From positions 62,001-126,000 of the forward strand of contig JAJFHE010000054.1 in NCBI GenBank assembly GCA_021775755.1: DNA of 64,000 bases, read 5' to 3'. Source of the DNA: Hyphomicrobiales bacterium. GTDB taxonomy: Bacteria; Pseudomonadota; Alphaproteobacteria; Rhizobiales; JAJFHB01. Positions 25,388 through 34,607 of this stretch are shown piece by piece (position 1 is the stretch's first letter; each line of letters starts with the position of its first letter). Both the position numbers and the translations under genes were made by a program. The notes beneath the pieces were generated by a model. It saw only the letters and a program-made list of their open reading frames with translations, did not search any database and was not told where the DNA came from.

Positions 25388-25948
25388 ATGCACACACCCA
25401 CGCTTCGCAGACCGCGGGCGCTCCGCACCCTGCCCGCGGGCCTTATTGCAATCGTCATCTGCCTTGCATCGCATCACCCGGCGGCTGCGGGAGAAAGCGG
25501 TGGCGGGAGTGCCGCCGGTGAAGGCAATGTCGTGCATTACGACAAACGGACCTACACGGCGCAGGATGCCAAGGAAGCTGCGGACGATATCGACCTGCTC
25601 GGCTACCGTGTCACCTTCGAGGGCGTGCACTCTTCCTACGCGTCCTACATCCTGCAGATTGCCCGTTACCGCCCGGACATCGCGGCAAACATGCTGAACA
25701 GCGGCCAATTCACGAATGTAGACATCTACGCAGGCCCCGCCTATCACATGAAGCGGCTCAGGGAGTTGATCGCCTATCTCGAACGGCTGGGCAAACGCCT
25801 CGACAAGGAGGCCGAAACGGCGAGTTCTTTGGGTCACGGGGAGAACGGCCGCAACACCCAGTTTGCCCGCATCATCGTATCCGGCATATCGGGCGAATCC
25901 GCCGACGCTCTCGGCGACATGGAATCCTATTCCGAAATCCCGCCGTGA
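25388..25948 (+). CDS. Secreted protein of unknown function
   Basis: 186 aa from ATG 25388, preceded by GGAGGGA at eight bases. A signal peptide spans about residues 1-35 (RTLPAGLIAIVICLASHHPAAAGES, cleavage after AAA). The mature part has a helical region (DAKEAADDIDLLGYRV, MKRLRELIAYLERLGKRLDKEAE) and no cysteines. I recognise no family. It is divergent from a solo LuxR regulator and may be its target. Its last 22 bases overlap the 3' end of the convergent nuclease gene. Confidence 0.7.
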   Translation: MHTPTLRRPRALRTLPAGLIAIVICLASHHPAAAGESGGGSAAGEGNVVHYDKRTYTAQDAKEAADDIDLLGYRVTFEGVHSSYASYILQIARYRPDIAANMLNSGQFTNVDIYAGPAYHMKRLRELIAYLERLGKRLDKEAETASSLGHGENGRNTQFARIIVSGISGESADALGDMESYSEIPP

Positions 25949-26622
25949 TGGGGAACCCACCCCGCAGCTTCCGCCTCGTCCGCGGAACAGAACCAGCGCT
26001 CGCCCTTGTCCGTTTCAATACGCACGCGCGCAAACGCGGGCTGGTTCGGCAGGTAGTACACGCGCCCGCCGCCTTCGGAAATATCGCCCTTCACCGCACA
26101 ACCACGCGCATCGGTAATCCACTCAACCACGCGCTTGCCCGCACGCCACTCCCAGGGCGGCACATAGATCGTGCCCCAAAGTCCCGCGACATGCGTGCGG
26201 CCATCGTGATGATTGAGAATGTAGTCCTGCGGACCGTCGCGGCGCACCAGCGCGAACCCGTGCGCGGCCAGTTCCGCGGAGAGATCCAGCCCCATCGTCT
26301 GACACCGCGCGTGAACGGTGCGGTCCGCATCGGTGCGCTGCGCCACGCACCGCACGTCGCGCGACCCGATAAAGTCGCGCAGGTGCGAAATCGCCGCGCG
26401 CCCGCAGGCCCACACGCCGGTACTGCGATAGCACAGCTGATCGGGCTCCAGCGCATCGATGCCCCAAAGCCTGATCCGCTGGCCGGAAACTTCGATCAGA
26501 TCGGCCTCTATGACCGCAGCCCTGCCGCTGATGCCCTGAACCTGAGCTTGAGCCTCAACCGCTCCCACACTCAGGCACCAGATGACAGCGGTCGCGAGCA
26601 CCTGGAGCGGCTGCAACTTCAT
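25927..26622 (-). CDS. Secreted thermonuclease-like (SNase) protein
   Basis: 231 aa. Signal peptide about 1-25 (VIWCLSVGAVEAQAQ). The staphylococcal-nuclease-like OB fold at about 30-140 carries RLWGIDALEPDQ (positions of the catalytic Asp/Glu region) and RTDADRTVHARC. The classical glutamate after the aspartate is kept as E in ALEPD. A C-terminal ~50-residue domain (FARVRIETDKGERWFCSADEAEAAGW) is shared by alphaproteobacterial SNase-like proteins. Nuclease activity is inferred, not certain. It starts four bases after a 51-aa membrane protein gene and overlaps the opposite secreted-protein gene by 22 bases. Confidence 0.85.
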   Translation of the reverse strand: MKLQPLQVLATAVIWCLSVGAVEAQAQVQGISGRAAVIEADLIEVSGQRIRLWGIDALEPDQLCYRSTGVWACGRAAISHLRDFIGSRDVRCVAQRTDADRTVHARCQTMGLDLSAELAAHGFALVRRDGPQDYILNHHDGRTHVAGLWGTIYVPPWEWRAGKRVVEWITDARGCAVKGDISEGGGRVYYLPNQPAFARVRIETDKGERWFCSADEAEAAGWVPHHGGISE

Positions 26623-26625
26623 CCG

Positions 26626-26781
26626 CTACTGCCAGGGCTTGTAGATCATTGCCCAGCCGACCATCAGCAAGGAAAAGAAAACCGATATCGTGGCGACGCC
26701 GCTGCCGGCCACTTCGCCGACCAGATAGGCGACAATGGCCGCCGCAACGGTAACGATGCCCCACTTTGCAAAGATGTTCAT
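26626..26781 (-). CDS. 51-aa membrane protein, upstream partner of the nuclease
   Basis: Not a shadow. The frame reads MNIFAKWGIVTVAAAIVAYL then a second hydrophobic run ISVFFSLLMVGWAMIY and ends KPWQ. The ATG at 26781 follows GGAGAAAGC, an excellent ribosome site. Two predicted membrane helices, with a short GEVAGSG turn between. It stops three bases before the nuclease start, so the pair is almost certainly co-translated. I know no family; it could anchor or escort the secreted nuclease, but that is speculation. Confidence 0.75.
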   Translation of the reverse strand: MNIFAKWGIVTVAAAIVAYLVGEVAGSGVATISVFFSLLMVGWAMIYKPWQ

Positions 26782-26936
26782 GCTTTCTCCTGGATGCTGC
26801 CCTGAGAAACGCTGTCCTCAGCAGCGCCGCCTGACCGGCAAGCGCTTGTTGTCTGGATTGCCCATGATTGTAGGACGCCACGCGACCGGGTTAAACAGGC
26901 TTGTTCTCGCCCTGCCGGTATGTCACTGCTCAGGCC

Positions 26937-27866
26937 ATGCCGCTCAGCGAACGAACCCCCATTGATTTGGCGCACCGCGAGGCGTGGCGTTCGGCGCGTT
27001 TTGCCATGGAGACATCGGGTGCGCGCACCTCGCCCAGCGGCCGCCGCACGTCGCTTGGCACCTGGGTCCACTACGCGGAATACGTCTTCAGACTTCCGGT
27101 TCTGAAAGGCTGGTCGCGGCACAATGCGCTCAAACTCAGACTGCATAAACTGGATTTCAGTTTCGCCAATCTGCCACAGGCATTCGATGGCTACACCATC
27201 TTGCAGATATCCGATCCGCATCTCGACAACCTGCCGGACCTTGTCGCCCCGGCGCGCGCCCTCATCGATGGCCTGACGCCGAACCTCATTGCCATGACAG
27301 GCGACGTGCGCGGCGCGATCAAGGGGCCGCACGCTCCCGCGGTCGCATTGCTTGACGAAGTGATGCAGGCACTGGGCCCCTGCAAAGACCGCCTCGCCAT
27401 TCTCGGCAACCACGACCCGGGCGCCATCGTCGAAGACCTCGAGGGGCTCGGCTTCCGTGTACTGCTCAATGAAACCGTGGAGATCGAGCACGAAGGCGCG
27501 AGGCTCCGTGTCACCGGCCTTGACGATGTGCACAGCTTCTATACAGATGCCGCCCGCGCCGCGCTTGGCGCGGATCCGGATCGCTTTTCGATTGCCCTCA
27601 TCCACTCCGCCGAACTCGCCGATGCCGCGTCGGAGGCGGGCTACGATCTGCATCTTTCCGGCCACACCCATGGCGGCCAGATCTGTCTGCCGGGCGGGCG
27701 CCACATCGTCTCCAACCTCACACGCTGCAAGGCATTTGCAAAAGGCCCGTGGCACTGCGGCGCCATGCAGGGCTACACCAGCAACGGCCTCGGCGTCTCC
27801 GGCATCGTCGCGCGCTTCAACTGCCCAGGCGAAATGGTGCTGATTACTCTGCGGCGGGCCGGCTGA
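26937..27866 (+). CDS. Calcineurin-like metallophosphoesterase
   Basis: 309 aa. All five metal-binding blocks are present: DPHLD, TGDV, GNHD, a histidine in IHSAE, and GHTHGGQ. The N-terminal ~85 residues form a basic extension before the catalytic domain. This resembles the YaeI/UDP-diacylglucosamine-hydrolase-like cytosolic or membrane-associated phosphoesterases. Substrate unknown. ATG 26937 has a weak ribosome site, and an in-frame ATG at 27006 remains possible. It is divergent from the nuclease/small membrane protein operon. Confidence 0.88.
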   Translation: MPLSERTPIDLAHREAWRSARFAMETSGARTSPSGRRTSLGTWVHYAEYVFRLPVLKGWSRHNALKLRLHKLDFSFANLPQAFDGYTILQISDPHLDNLPDLVAPARALIDGLTPNLIAMTGDVRGAIKGPHAPAVALLDEVMQALGPCKDRLAILGNHDPGAIVEDLEGLGFRVLLNETVEIEHEGARLRVTGLDDVHSFYTDAARAALGADPDRFSIALIHSAELADAASEAGYDLHLSGHTHGGQICLPGGRHIVSNLTRCKAFAKGPWHCGAMQGYTSNGLGVSGIVARFNCPGEMVLITLRRAG

Positions 27867-27877
27867 TCAAACGCCTG

Positions 27878-28108
27878 TCACCCACCCCATCCCGGCTGGC
27901 GGGCGTCGGGCCGCGACCATAGCGGATAGCCCTTTTCACGGTTGCGAGCGCCGCACCGTGGGCAGCCCATCCGGTCTCCGGCAAAAGGCGTAGGGGTATC
28001 CGGCGCAAGCGCAATTGCCGCCGGATCGACATAACCGTGATAGTGGCAGGCAAAGCAGCCAACTTCGAGCCGCCTGCCGGCACGCATCAGATCTTCAAGC
28101 GTCACCAT
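27878..28108 (-). CDS. Small zinc-ribbon-like protein
   Basis: 76 aa. Two cysteine pairs, CFACHYHGYVD (residues 18-21, with nearby histidines) and CPRCGARN (about 49-52), separated by ~28 residues. This is a compact zinc-ribbon spacing. The N-terminal MVTLEDLMRAGRRLEVGC is typical of a short conserved alphaproteobacterial protein I have seen but cannot name. The plus strand opposite holds no credible gene. It ends 12 bases from the convergent phosphoesterase. Confidence 0.65.
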   Translation of the reverse strand: MVTLEDLMRAGRRLEVGCFACHYHGYVDPAAIALAPDTPTPFAGDRMGCPRCGARNREKGYPLWSRPDARQPGWGG

Positions 28109-28207
28109 TGCCGAGCCTCAGGCTCGGCCCCACCCCCTCCGGGCATGCAACACATTCGGCTGCTTCTGGTTACGCGATCAAGGGATTGCCGGTTGCAGGT
28201 GGTCGCT

Positions 28208-28993
28208 TCAGGCGCTGAATGCGAGTGACACGGAGCCGAGACCGTCGAGCGAAAAGTCGAACCTGTCGCCTGCTTGCGCAAACCGGGTCGGCACCATGCT
28301 GCCGGTCAGCACGATATCGCCCGCACGCAGCCCGCTACCGCTTGCTGTCAGGTGCCGCGCGAGCCACAAAAGCGGCTCGAACGGATGTCCGAGAACGTCG
28401 CGGCCATGACCTTCGTCGACGACGGCGCCGTTCAGTTCCGCAACCCCGCGGATCGCGGCAAGATCGGGCCATTTGGTAGAAAACGCACCGAGCACCGCCC
28501 CGGCGTTCCACGAATTGTCGGCCAGGATGGAGAGGATATCGACATCACCGTACTCCGCGTCGCGGTCGTCAATAATCTCGAACGCCGGACACACCGCCTC
28601 GACGGCATCCGCCAGTTCATCAACGGTTGCCGGCAGATTGCCAGCCGTCACATCGCGACCCATGCGAACGCCGATCTCAAACTCGACACCGGCGCGGCCG
28701 TAGTTGCCAACCGGCACTTCGGCACCGGACTGCATGACACGGTCGCGCAACATAACGCCGCCGATCGGTTCGCCGATTCCAACCCATTCCTGGATCCGCT
28801 TCGATGTGGCGCCAACCTTGTAGCCGGCTTTGTCGCCGTGACGGGTTCGCAGCAATTCGACATATCGTGCCTGAACGGCGTACGCATCGTCCACGTTTGC
28901 AATGCCCAAGGAAGACGAAAAGTTCTCGAACCGCCGCCCTTCATCGTGGTCGGAAAGCAGACGCTCCGCCGCCTGTTGGTATGTATCGCCCAT
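28208..28993 (-). CDS. 2-keto-4-pentenoate hydratase/FAH-family enzyme
   Basis: 261 aa from ATG 28993; longer frames upstream add unrelated residues. The pattern YKVGATS..., VGIGEPIGGVML, AGVEFEIGVRMGRD (metal-binding acids), CPAFEIIDDRD and a C-terminal GDIVLTGSMVPTRFAQAGD matches the MhpD/FAH superfamily. That family hydrates or decarboxylates 2-oxo acids with Mg2+ in meta-cleavage and related pathways. It stands alone on the minus strand, and no ring-cleavage gene is close. Cytosolic. Confidence 0.87.
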   Translation of the reverse strand: MGDTYQQAAERLLSDHDEGRRFENFSSSLGIANVDDAYAVQARYVELLRTRHGDKAGYKVGATSKRIQEWVGIGEPIGGVMLRDRVMQSGAEVPVGNYGRAGVEFEIGVRMGRDVTAGNLPATVDELADAVEAVCPAFEIIDDRDAEYGDVDILSILADNSWNAGAVLGAFSTKWPDLAAIRGVAELNGAVVDEGHGRDVLGHPFEPLLWLARHLTASGSGLRAGDIVLTGSMVPTRFAQAGDRFDFSLDGLGSVSLAFSA

Positions 28994-29209
28994 TCTGAAA
29001 AACCTGCCTTGATTGTGCCGCTGTCCGCAGGACTGTGCCCAACGCGTCTGTTGACTACCATCACTCTTTCCGCATGGCGAGCGCCATCCCCTGACCGGCC
29101 CAACCGCACCCCGGTTCGCGGTCGCCCGCAACGCGATGCGGACACGTTGCGCCTATGTTGAATCTTCCCGACATACCTTAAGATCGGTCACGGAACACCC
29201 TTTGGAAAA

Positions 29210-30592
29210 ATGCGGCACGAAACCATGCAGAACAGCGACCCATCGACACCCTCCACACCACGGCTTGACGCCGCAAAAGCGGACATGATGGCCAAAACCG
29301 CCAGATGCCAGGCGATGACGGAGGATCGTGAAGCGCTTCTGTTCTCGGGCATGCGGGCGAACCTCTTGATGCCGCATCCGATTTACATCGCCTCCGGCGA
29401 CGGTGCCCATATAACCGATATCGACGGCAACGAATATATCGACACTGTCATGGGGTTCGGGGCCTGTGTACTCGGTCACCGCCACCCCGACGTCGCGCGC
29501 GCCATTCAGCGGGTGTCCGGCGCGGGATGGCATTTCGGCATCCACTCGCATGAGCAGATGCCGCTTGCGGAAATGCTGCATGAGGCAATTCCGTGTGCCG
29601 AGCGCATCCTGTTCTGCAACACCGGATCGGAAGCCACCGCCTACGCCATGCGCGCCGCGCGCACGTTTGCCGGTAAGGAGAAGGTCGGCATTTTCGACGG
29701 CTACTGGCACGGAATGCACGACTACTGCATGGTGACGCCCGCACGTGATGGAACCAACACGAGGCCAAAGGGCCAGGACATCAGCGCAGGCGTGCCGAAA
29801 GCAATACACGATCTAACCGTCCCCCTCGCCTACCGCAATCGCGTGTCGCTCGACATTATCCGCGAGAAAAAAGACGAACTCGCCGTCGTCCTGATCGAGC
29901 CGGTCCAGCATTCGAACCCGCAGCCTGACGTCGTCGACTTCCTGCGTGAGGTACAGGACGTGTGCCGCGAATGCGGCGTGCTGTTTCTGCTCGACGAGAT
30001 GGTAACAGGCTTCCGCATTGCCTATGGCGGCGGTCAGGAACGCTTCGGTCTGACACCTGATCTTGCAACGCTTGGAAAGGCCTGCGGCGGCGGTCTGCCG
30101 ATCGGCGTCGTTGCGGGCCGCGAAGACATCATGCGCACATTCGTCGGCGATGACGGCACAACGCCGCCCGTCTTTGCCGGCGGCACATTTACCGGGAACC
30201 CGATGTCCATGGCAGCGGGCGCCGCGTCCGTCGCCTATATGCGCGATCACCGCGAAATCTACGGCCACATGGAAGAACAGGGAAACCGGCTTACCGCCGC
30301 TTTCAACAGCCATTGCACCCAGCACAACATGCCCCTGCACATGAGTAATGTCGGTTCCATGTTCCACATCTACTTCCAGGGCAACCCGGTCTACAGCAGC
30401 TTCGACATCGACGAACAACCCCTCGCCGCGGCAAAGCAGGCCTTCTGCCTGCACGCTCTTAATCTCGGGGTACTGATATCGGGAGGCGACAAGTATTACC
30501 TTTCCGCCGCGCATACGGCGGAACATGTTGACCGCATGATCGACATATTCACCGAAACCCTGTCGCTGGTGCGCGAAGACGGGCTTCTTTAG
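29210..30592 (+). CDS. Class III aminotransferase, glutamate-1-semialdehyde aminomutase-like
   Basis: 460 aa. GSAM-like features: NTGSEATAYAMRAARTF at about 141-157, FDGYWHGMHDY, LLDEMVTGFRIAYGG, PLP lysine Lys290 in TLGKACGGGLPIG and GGTFTGNPMSMAAG. It is longer than true HemL and lacks its hem context, so it is more likely a catabolic transaminase. It is followed by a bidirectional terminator and the hyu/liv operon convergently. Start ATG 29210 has GGAAAA just upstream; the ATG at 29225 is an alternative. Confidence 0.87.
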   Translation: MRHETMQNSDPSTPSTPRLDAAKADMMAKTARCQAMTEDREALLFSGMRANLLMPHPIYIASGDGAHITDIDGNEYIDTVMGFGACVLGHRHPDVARAIQRVSGAGWHFGIHSHEQMPLAEMLHEAIPCAERILFCNTGSEATAYAMRAARTFAGKEKVGIFDGYWHGMHDYCMVTPARDGTNTRPKGQDISAGVPKAIHDLTVPLAYRNRVSLDIIREKKDELAVVLIEPVQHSNPQPDVVDFLREVQDVCRECGVLFLLDEMVTGFRIAYGGGQERFGLTPDLATLGKACGGGLPIGVVAGREDIMRTFVGDDGTTPPVFAGGTFTGNPMSMAAGAASVAYMRDHREIYGHMEEQGNRLTAAFNSHCTQHNMPLHMSNVGSMFHIYFQGNPVYSSFDIDEQPLAAAKQAFCLHALNLGVLISGGDKYYLSAAHTAEHVDRMIDIFTETLSLVREDGLL

Positions 30593-30608
30593 GTCGCCCC
30601 GCCTTCAC

Positions 30609-30646
30609 AAAAAAGCCGCCCCACAACTCGTGGGGCGGCCGGTTTT
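30609..30646. terminator. Bidirectional Rho-independent terminator
   Basis: 10-bp perfect stem GCCGCCCCAC / GTGGGGCGGC with loop AACTC. A run of six A before it and GGTTTT after it give a U tract on either strand. It lies between the convergent aminotransferase and livK-type genes. Confidence 0.88.
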
Positions 30647-30666
30647 CGTATCCGCTGAACGGGCTG

Positions 30667-31854
30667 CTACTTGAGCAGCGCCTCGAGCGGAATGGGTTCG
30701 GAGATCGTCCACTCATCGACGATATGCGGAGCGCCACCGCTGACCTCGGAAATGAGGTAACGGCCACGATTTTGGTGGTGGATCTCGCTGTTGAAGGTAC
30801 GCGGGCCGAACAGTGTCGGCTCATCGACCATCTTTTCAAGCTCGGCAACAACGGCTGCGGAGTCCAGCGTACCGGCACGCTCAACCGCCTTGGCCCACAC
30901 GTCGATCAGCACGTAACCTGGATAGGTGTACTGCGTCGAAGGACCAGCGCCCGTGCGTTCGGCATAGGCTTCATTGAATGCCGTCACGGCCGGGTTGGGA
31001 TCGTCGCCATAGATCGAGCCCTGAACGGGGACGTAGAAGTTGTCCAGCCCCGGAACGGAGTCGAGCCAGTAGCTGCCATCCACCGCACTGCCGTTAAGGA
31101 TCATCGACGTGATACCCGCGGCGCGGAGCTGCTTGATGACGCTCGCGGCACCCGGCATGACCGAGCACAGCATGATGGCATCAGGCTGTGGATCCAGATT
31201 GCGGATGCGCGTGATCTGCGCGGCCACCGAGGCATCGTCGTTCACGAACGTGTCGCGGCCGACAACTTCCGCATCGGCAAGGCTGGGTGCCATCCAGTCG
31301 AAGCCGTCGCAGATGCCCTTGTTGTATTCAATCCAGGTATCGAGCAGCACGTAGAACGAGCGAACATTCTTTTTCTCATAGGCCCATTCGGCCATTGTCG
31401 CACCCTGCACCGCCGCGAGAACCGAAGCGGAGAAGGAAAACGGGCCAACGCCCTGGATGCCGGCCTTGATGGATTCAGCACACAGGAAGAAGGAGATCTT
31501 GCCGGCCGCCTGTGCCGCAAGCGCGGCCGGAGCACCGAAATCGTAGTCACAGGACACGACGACCATGTCGGCGCCGCCGTCGAGCACTTCAAGCCCGGCG
31601 CGCGCGCCCTCGGCGCGGTCTGTCTTGGTGTCGGCTTCGACAACACTGATCTGACGGCCGAGCAGGCCACCAGCCGCATTGATTTCATCGATGCGGATCA
31701 GCGCGGATTCACGTGCCGGAGCATCATAGGCCTGCATCCAGCCCGACTGCGCAGTTGCCATTCCGATGACAATGTCATCTGCCATGGCGGCATTCGCGGA
31801 CAGCAACAAGCCGCCCGCCGCGGCCAATATGGCCAGTTTCTTGGTCGTTTTCAT
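30667..31854 (-). CDS. ABC transporter substrate-binding protein (LivK/Peripla_BP_6 type)
   Basis: 395 aa with a signal peptide (LAILAAAGGLLLSANAAMA, cleavage near residue 25). It is a periplasmic type-I binding protein of the branched-chain amino-acid/amide family: IVIGMATAQSGWMQAYDAPARESALIRIDEINAAGGLLGRQI is the usual N-terminal lobe. A strong AGGGAGGAAACA precedes the ATG. Last gene of the hyuBA-livGFHM operon. In this family, members linked to hydantoinase genes are not leucine binders, so the ligand may be a lactam, hydantoin or urea-like compound (inference). Confidence 0.92.
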   Translation of the reverse strand: MKTTKKLAILAAAGGLLLSANAAMADDIVIGMATAQSGWMQAYDAPARESALIRIDEINAAGGLLGRQISVVEADTKTDRAEGARAGLEVLDGGADMVVVSCDYDFGAPAALAAQAAGKISFFLCAESIKAGIQGVGPFSFSASVLAAVQGATMAEWAYEKKNVRSFYVLLDTWIEYNKGICDGFDWMAPSLADAEVVGRDTFVNDDASVAAQITRIRNLDPQPDAIMLCSVMPGAASVIKQLRAAGITSMILNGSAVDGSYWLDSVPGLDNFYVPVQGSIYGDDPNPAVTAFNEAYAERTGAGPSTQYTYPGYVLIDVWAKAVERAGTLDSAAVVAELEKMVDEPTLFGPRTFNSEIHHQNRGRYLISEVSGGAPHIVDEWTISEPIPLEALLK

Positions 31855-31911
31855 TGTTTCCTCCCTTACAAGAGCTACCGGATAGGTAGAGTTTCCGCGG
31901 ACCGAAGGCGT

Positions 31912-32955
31912 TCAGTCTGCGGTTCGACGTTTGAAGGGCCATCCCTTCAATAATACTTCCCGCTTGCCGAGCAGACCGGCAGGCCGGAAAACAAGAATGA
32001 CGATCATCACGACACCGATGGCGATTTCCTGAATGCCGTTCGGCAGTTCAAGCGTGAGGCCACCGATGTCGATGCCTTTTTCGAACCAGCGCAGGATCTG
32101 GATGATGGCCGAAATAATAACCACACCAAGCACCGCGCCGGACAGCGAACTCATGCCGCCGACCACGAACATGGACAGCGAGATGAAAGTGATCCCGAGA
32201 TAGAACGCATCGGGATTCACGACCCCCAGATAGTGTGCGTAGAGAACTCCGGACATGCCGCAGACGAACGCGCTGATGACGAACGAAATCAGCCGCTGGC
32301 GGTAGATGTCGACGCCTGACGCGCTGGCTGCGATGTCCTCATCGCGCGCCGCCCGAAGGGCCAGCCCCCACCGCGAAATACTGTAAAAGTAAGCGATCAG
32401 AATGGCCGCCGACGCGCCGAACAGCGACGTCCAGACGCCGGTGACCATGGGAATTCCCACCACCGAACTTGTTGCCGCCGTCACCGATTCCCAGTTGGCG
32501 TAGACCGTGTTGATTACGGCAAGGAATGCGAATGTCGCGATGGACGCGGCAATTCCGGCAAGTCGCATCATGATCAATCCAACAAGCAGCGCGACCAGCG
32601 CGGCGAGGAATGATGAAAGCACCAGAGACCCCAGGAACGGCAGTTGTGCATTGGAGACAATTTCAGGCAGCCCGGGCAGCAGTACCTTTTTCATCATCGG
32701 CGGCACCGTGAACCACGCGGCAGCGTAAGCGCCGATACACATGAACCCGGCGTGTCCGAAACTGATGACACCCGAGTTTCCAATGAAAATGTAGAGGCCG
32801 ACGACAAAGGCGACACGGATGAAAATCTCCGTAACCGTGCGCGCAAACGAGCCGGAACCGAACAGTGCGGTCAAAATCGCGATCACGACCAGAAGGGCGA
32901 TCAGGATGACCGGCGTGGATATTGTCTTGGCGAGGACCGATTGCGGCTGTTTCAT
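31912..32955 (-). CDS. livM: Branched-chain amino-acid-type ABC transporter permease (LivM)
   Basis: 347 aa, about ten hydrophobic segments. The BPD_transp_2 signature GNSGVISFGHAGFMCIGAYAAAWF at about 59-82 and ALRAARDEDIAASASGVDIYRQRLISFVISAF at about 200-231 (the EAA-like loop) mark it as LivM. It pairs with LivH (304 aa) to form the channel in the inner membrane. It lies 4 bases after livH and 57 bases before livK. Confidence 0.93.
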   Translation of the reverse strand: MKQPQSVLAKTISTPVILIALLVVIAILTALFGSGSFARTVTEIFIRVAFVVGLYIFIGNSGVISFGHAGFMCIGAYAAAWFTVPPMMKKVLLPGLPEIVSNAQLPFLGSLVLSSFLAALVALLVGLIMMRLAGIAASIATFAFLAVINTVYANWESVTAATSSVVGIPMVTGVWTSLFGASAAILIAYFYSISRWGLALRAARDEDIAASASGVDIYRQRLISFVISAFVCGMSGVLYAHYLGVVNPDAFYLGITFISLSMFVVGGMSSLSGAVLGVVIISAIIQILRWFEKGIDIGGLTLELPNGIQEIAIGVVMIVILVFRPAGLLGKREVLLKGWPFKRRTAD

Positions 32956-32959
32956 CTGA

Positions 32960-33874
32960 TCACACTCGCTGCTTCGCTGAACGCGGAGCGAAGATGCCGT
33001 CCGGCCGCCAAAGCAGGCACAGGATCACCGCCGAATAGAGGAAAGCATCGCGGAACGGACGTGCATCGAGCGGCAGGAATACCTGCAGCAGCACACTCGC
33101 CGCGCCGATCAGCAAACCGCAAATCACCGCGCCGGGCAAACTGCCGAGACCGCCGATGACGGTGGCGACAAATGCCACAAGCATAATCGGCATTCCCATC
33201 CTGATGTCCGCAACACCGGTCTGCGTCGCCAGAATGAGGCCGATGCTCGCCGCCAGCAGGCCGCTCACCGCAAACGCCGTCATGATGACCCGGTTGGCGC
33301 GCACGCCGAGCATGCGGGCCATGGTGAAGTCTTCCGCTGCGGCGCGCATCTCAAGACCATAGCGCGTGCGCTTCAGAAACCACATCAGGGCCACCAGAAT
33401 GACAAACGTGATAATGATCGTAAGCAGTTGCAGCAGCGGGATTCTCGCGCCGAAAATCTCCACCGGCAGGCTCAGGTTTGACCACAGGTTGATGGCCTTC
33501 GGACGGCTTGAATAGAACATCAGCAACACGTGCTGAATGACGAACCCAAGTGCGAAGGAACAGATCATCATTGTTGCGGGATTGGCATTGCGCAAATGCC
33601 GGAATACCAGCATTTCGGACAATACCGATATCACCGCGCCAATGAGCAATATGATCGGAATCAGCAGGATTGCCGGGAGCTTGCCGATCAGCACAATCGC
33701 CACGACATCCGTTGAGGGTACCAGCATGGCGAAAACGCAAAATGCGATGTAGTCGCCATGAGCGAAGTTCACCAGCCGCATCACCCCGAAAATCAGCGCA
33801 ATACCAAGCGCACCGAGCGCGTAAATGCTTCCCACGGCCAGGGCATCGAACAGGATTTGCAGAACAGCGGTCAT
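32960..33874 (-). CDS. livH: Branched-chain amino-acid-type ABC transporter permease (LivH)
   Basis: 304 aa from the ATG that begins MTAVLQILFDALAVGSIYAL; a TTG-initiated extension to 33958 overlaps livF and lacks character. LivH hallmarks: LGIALIFGVMRLVNFAHGDYIAFCVF at about 27-52 and RAAAEDFTMARMLGVRANRVIMTAFAVSGLLAA (cytoplasmic loop contacting the ATPases). Multi-span inner membrane protein. Operon partner of livM, livF and livG. Confidence 0.93.
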   Translation of the reverse strand: MTAVLQILFDALAVGSIYALGALGIALIFGVMRLVNFAHGDYIAFCVFAMLVPSTDVVAIVLIGKLPAILLIPIILLIGAVISVLSEMLVFRHLRNANPATMMICSFALGFVIQHVLLMFYSSRPKAINLWSNLSLPVEIFGARIPLLQLLTIIITFVILVALMWFLKRTRYGLEMRAAAEDFTMARMLGVRANRVIMTAFAVSGLLAASIGLILATQTGVADIRMGMPIMLVAFVATVIGGLGSLPGAVICGLLIGAASVLLQVFLPLDARPFRDAFLYSAVILCLLWRPDGIFAPRSAKQRV

Positions 33875-33884
33875 ATCCAGCCCT

Positions 33885-34607
33885 TCAATGCTCGCCGAAA
33901 CCAAAATACGCGCGGCGCAGCGATTCATCGTTTGCGAGTTCGCGCGCATCGCCCTCAAGGACGATCTTGCCGCCCCGCAACAACACCATCCGCCCGCCGG
34001 TCAGCATGGCGCGGGTCGAACTTTGCTCAACGATCAGCAGCGTCAGTCCGCGGCTGTCGCGCAGCTTCAAAAGCGTGTCGTAAACCTGGTCGATAACCTT
34101 CGGCGCCAGTCCGAGTGAAGGCTCATCGATTGCGATGAGTTTCGGCCCGGCCATCAGGGCGCGCCCGATCACCAGCATTTGCTGCTGACCGCCCGACAAC
34201 ACTCCGGCCTGCCCGTCCTTACGTTCCGCCAGCATCGGAAAAACCTCATACACCGTCTCAAGATCGCCCTCGATCCGGTCCTTGTCAGCGCGTATGCCCG
34301 TACCGAGACGAAGGTTTTCCTCGATCGTCAACGACCCGAACACGTGCCGGCCTTCCGGCACCATCGAAAATCCAAGCCGCGCGGTTTGTTCAGGTGGCTG
34401 TCCGGAGATCACCTTATCGGCGAGGCTGATCGATCCGGAGCTCGGCCTGACCGCACCGGCAATCGCCTTGAGAAGCGTCGATTTGCCGGCGCCGTTCGGC
34501 CCGGTAACAAACAGCGTTTCACCCTCATCCATGGAAATTGACACGCCGCGCAACGCTGCAAGCTGGCCATAGTGGACGGAGATATCGCGAACGGAGAGCA
34601 GGCTCAT
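33885..34607 (-). CDS. livF: ABC transporter ATP-binding protein (LivF)
   Basis: 240 aa. Walker A GPNGAGKST at about 39-47, signature LSGGQQQMLVIGRAL, Walker B KLIAIDEPSLGLAP and the switch histidine replaced by the LivF-type IVEQ motif (LLIVEQSSTRAML). It couples ATP hydrolysis to the LivHM channel. The start overlaps the end of livG by four bases, so they are translationally coupled. Confidence 0.94.
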   Translation of the reverse strand: MSLLSVRDISVHYGQLAALRGVSISMDEGETLFVTGPNGAGKSTLLKAIAGAVRPSSGSISLADKVISGQPPEQTARLGFSMVPEGRHVFGSLTIEENLRLGTGIRADKDRIEGDLETVYEVFPMLAERKDGQAGVLSGGQQQMLVIGRALMAGPKLIAIDEPSLGLAPKVIDQVYDTLLKLRDSRGLTLLIVEQSSTRAMLTGGRMVLLRGGKIVLEGDARELANDESLRRAYFGFGEH

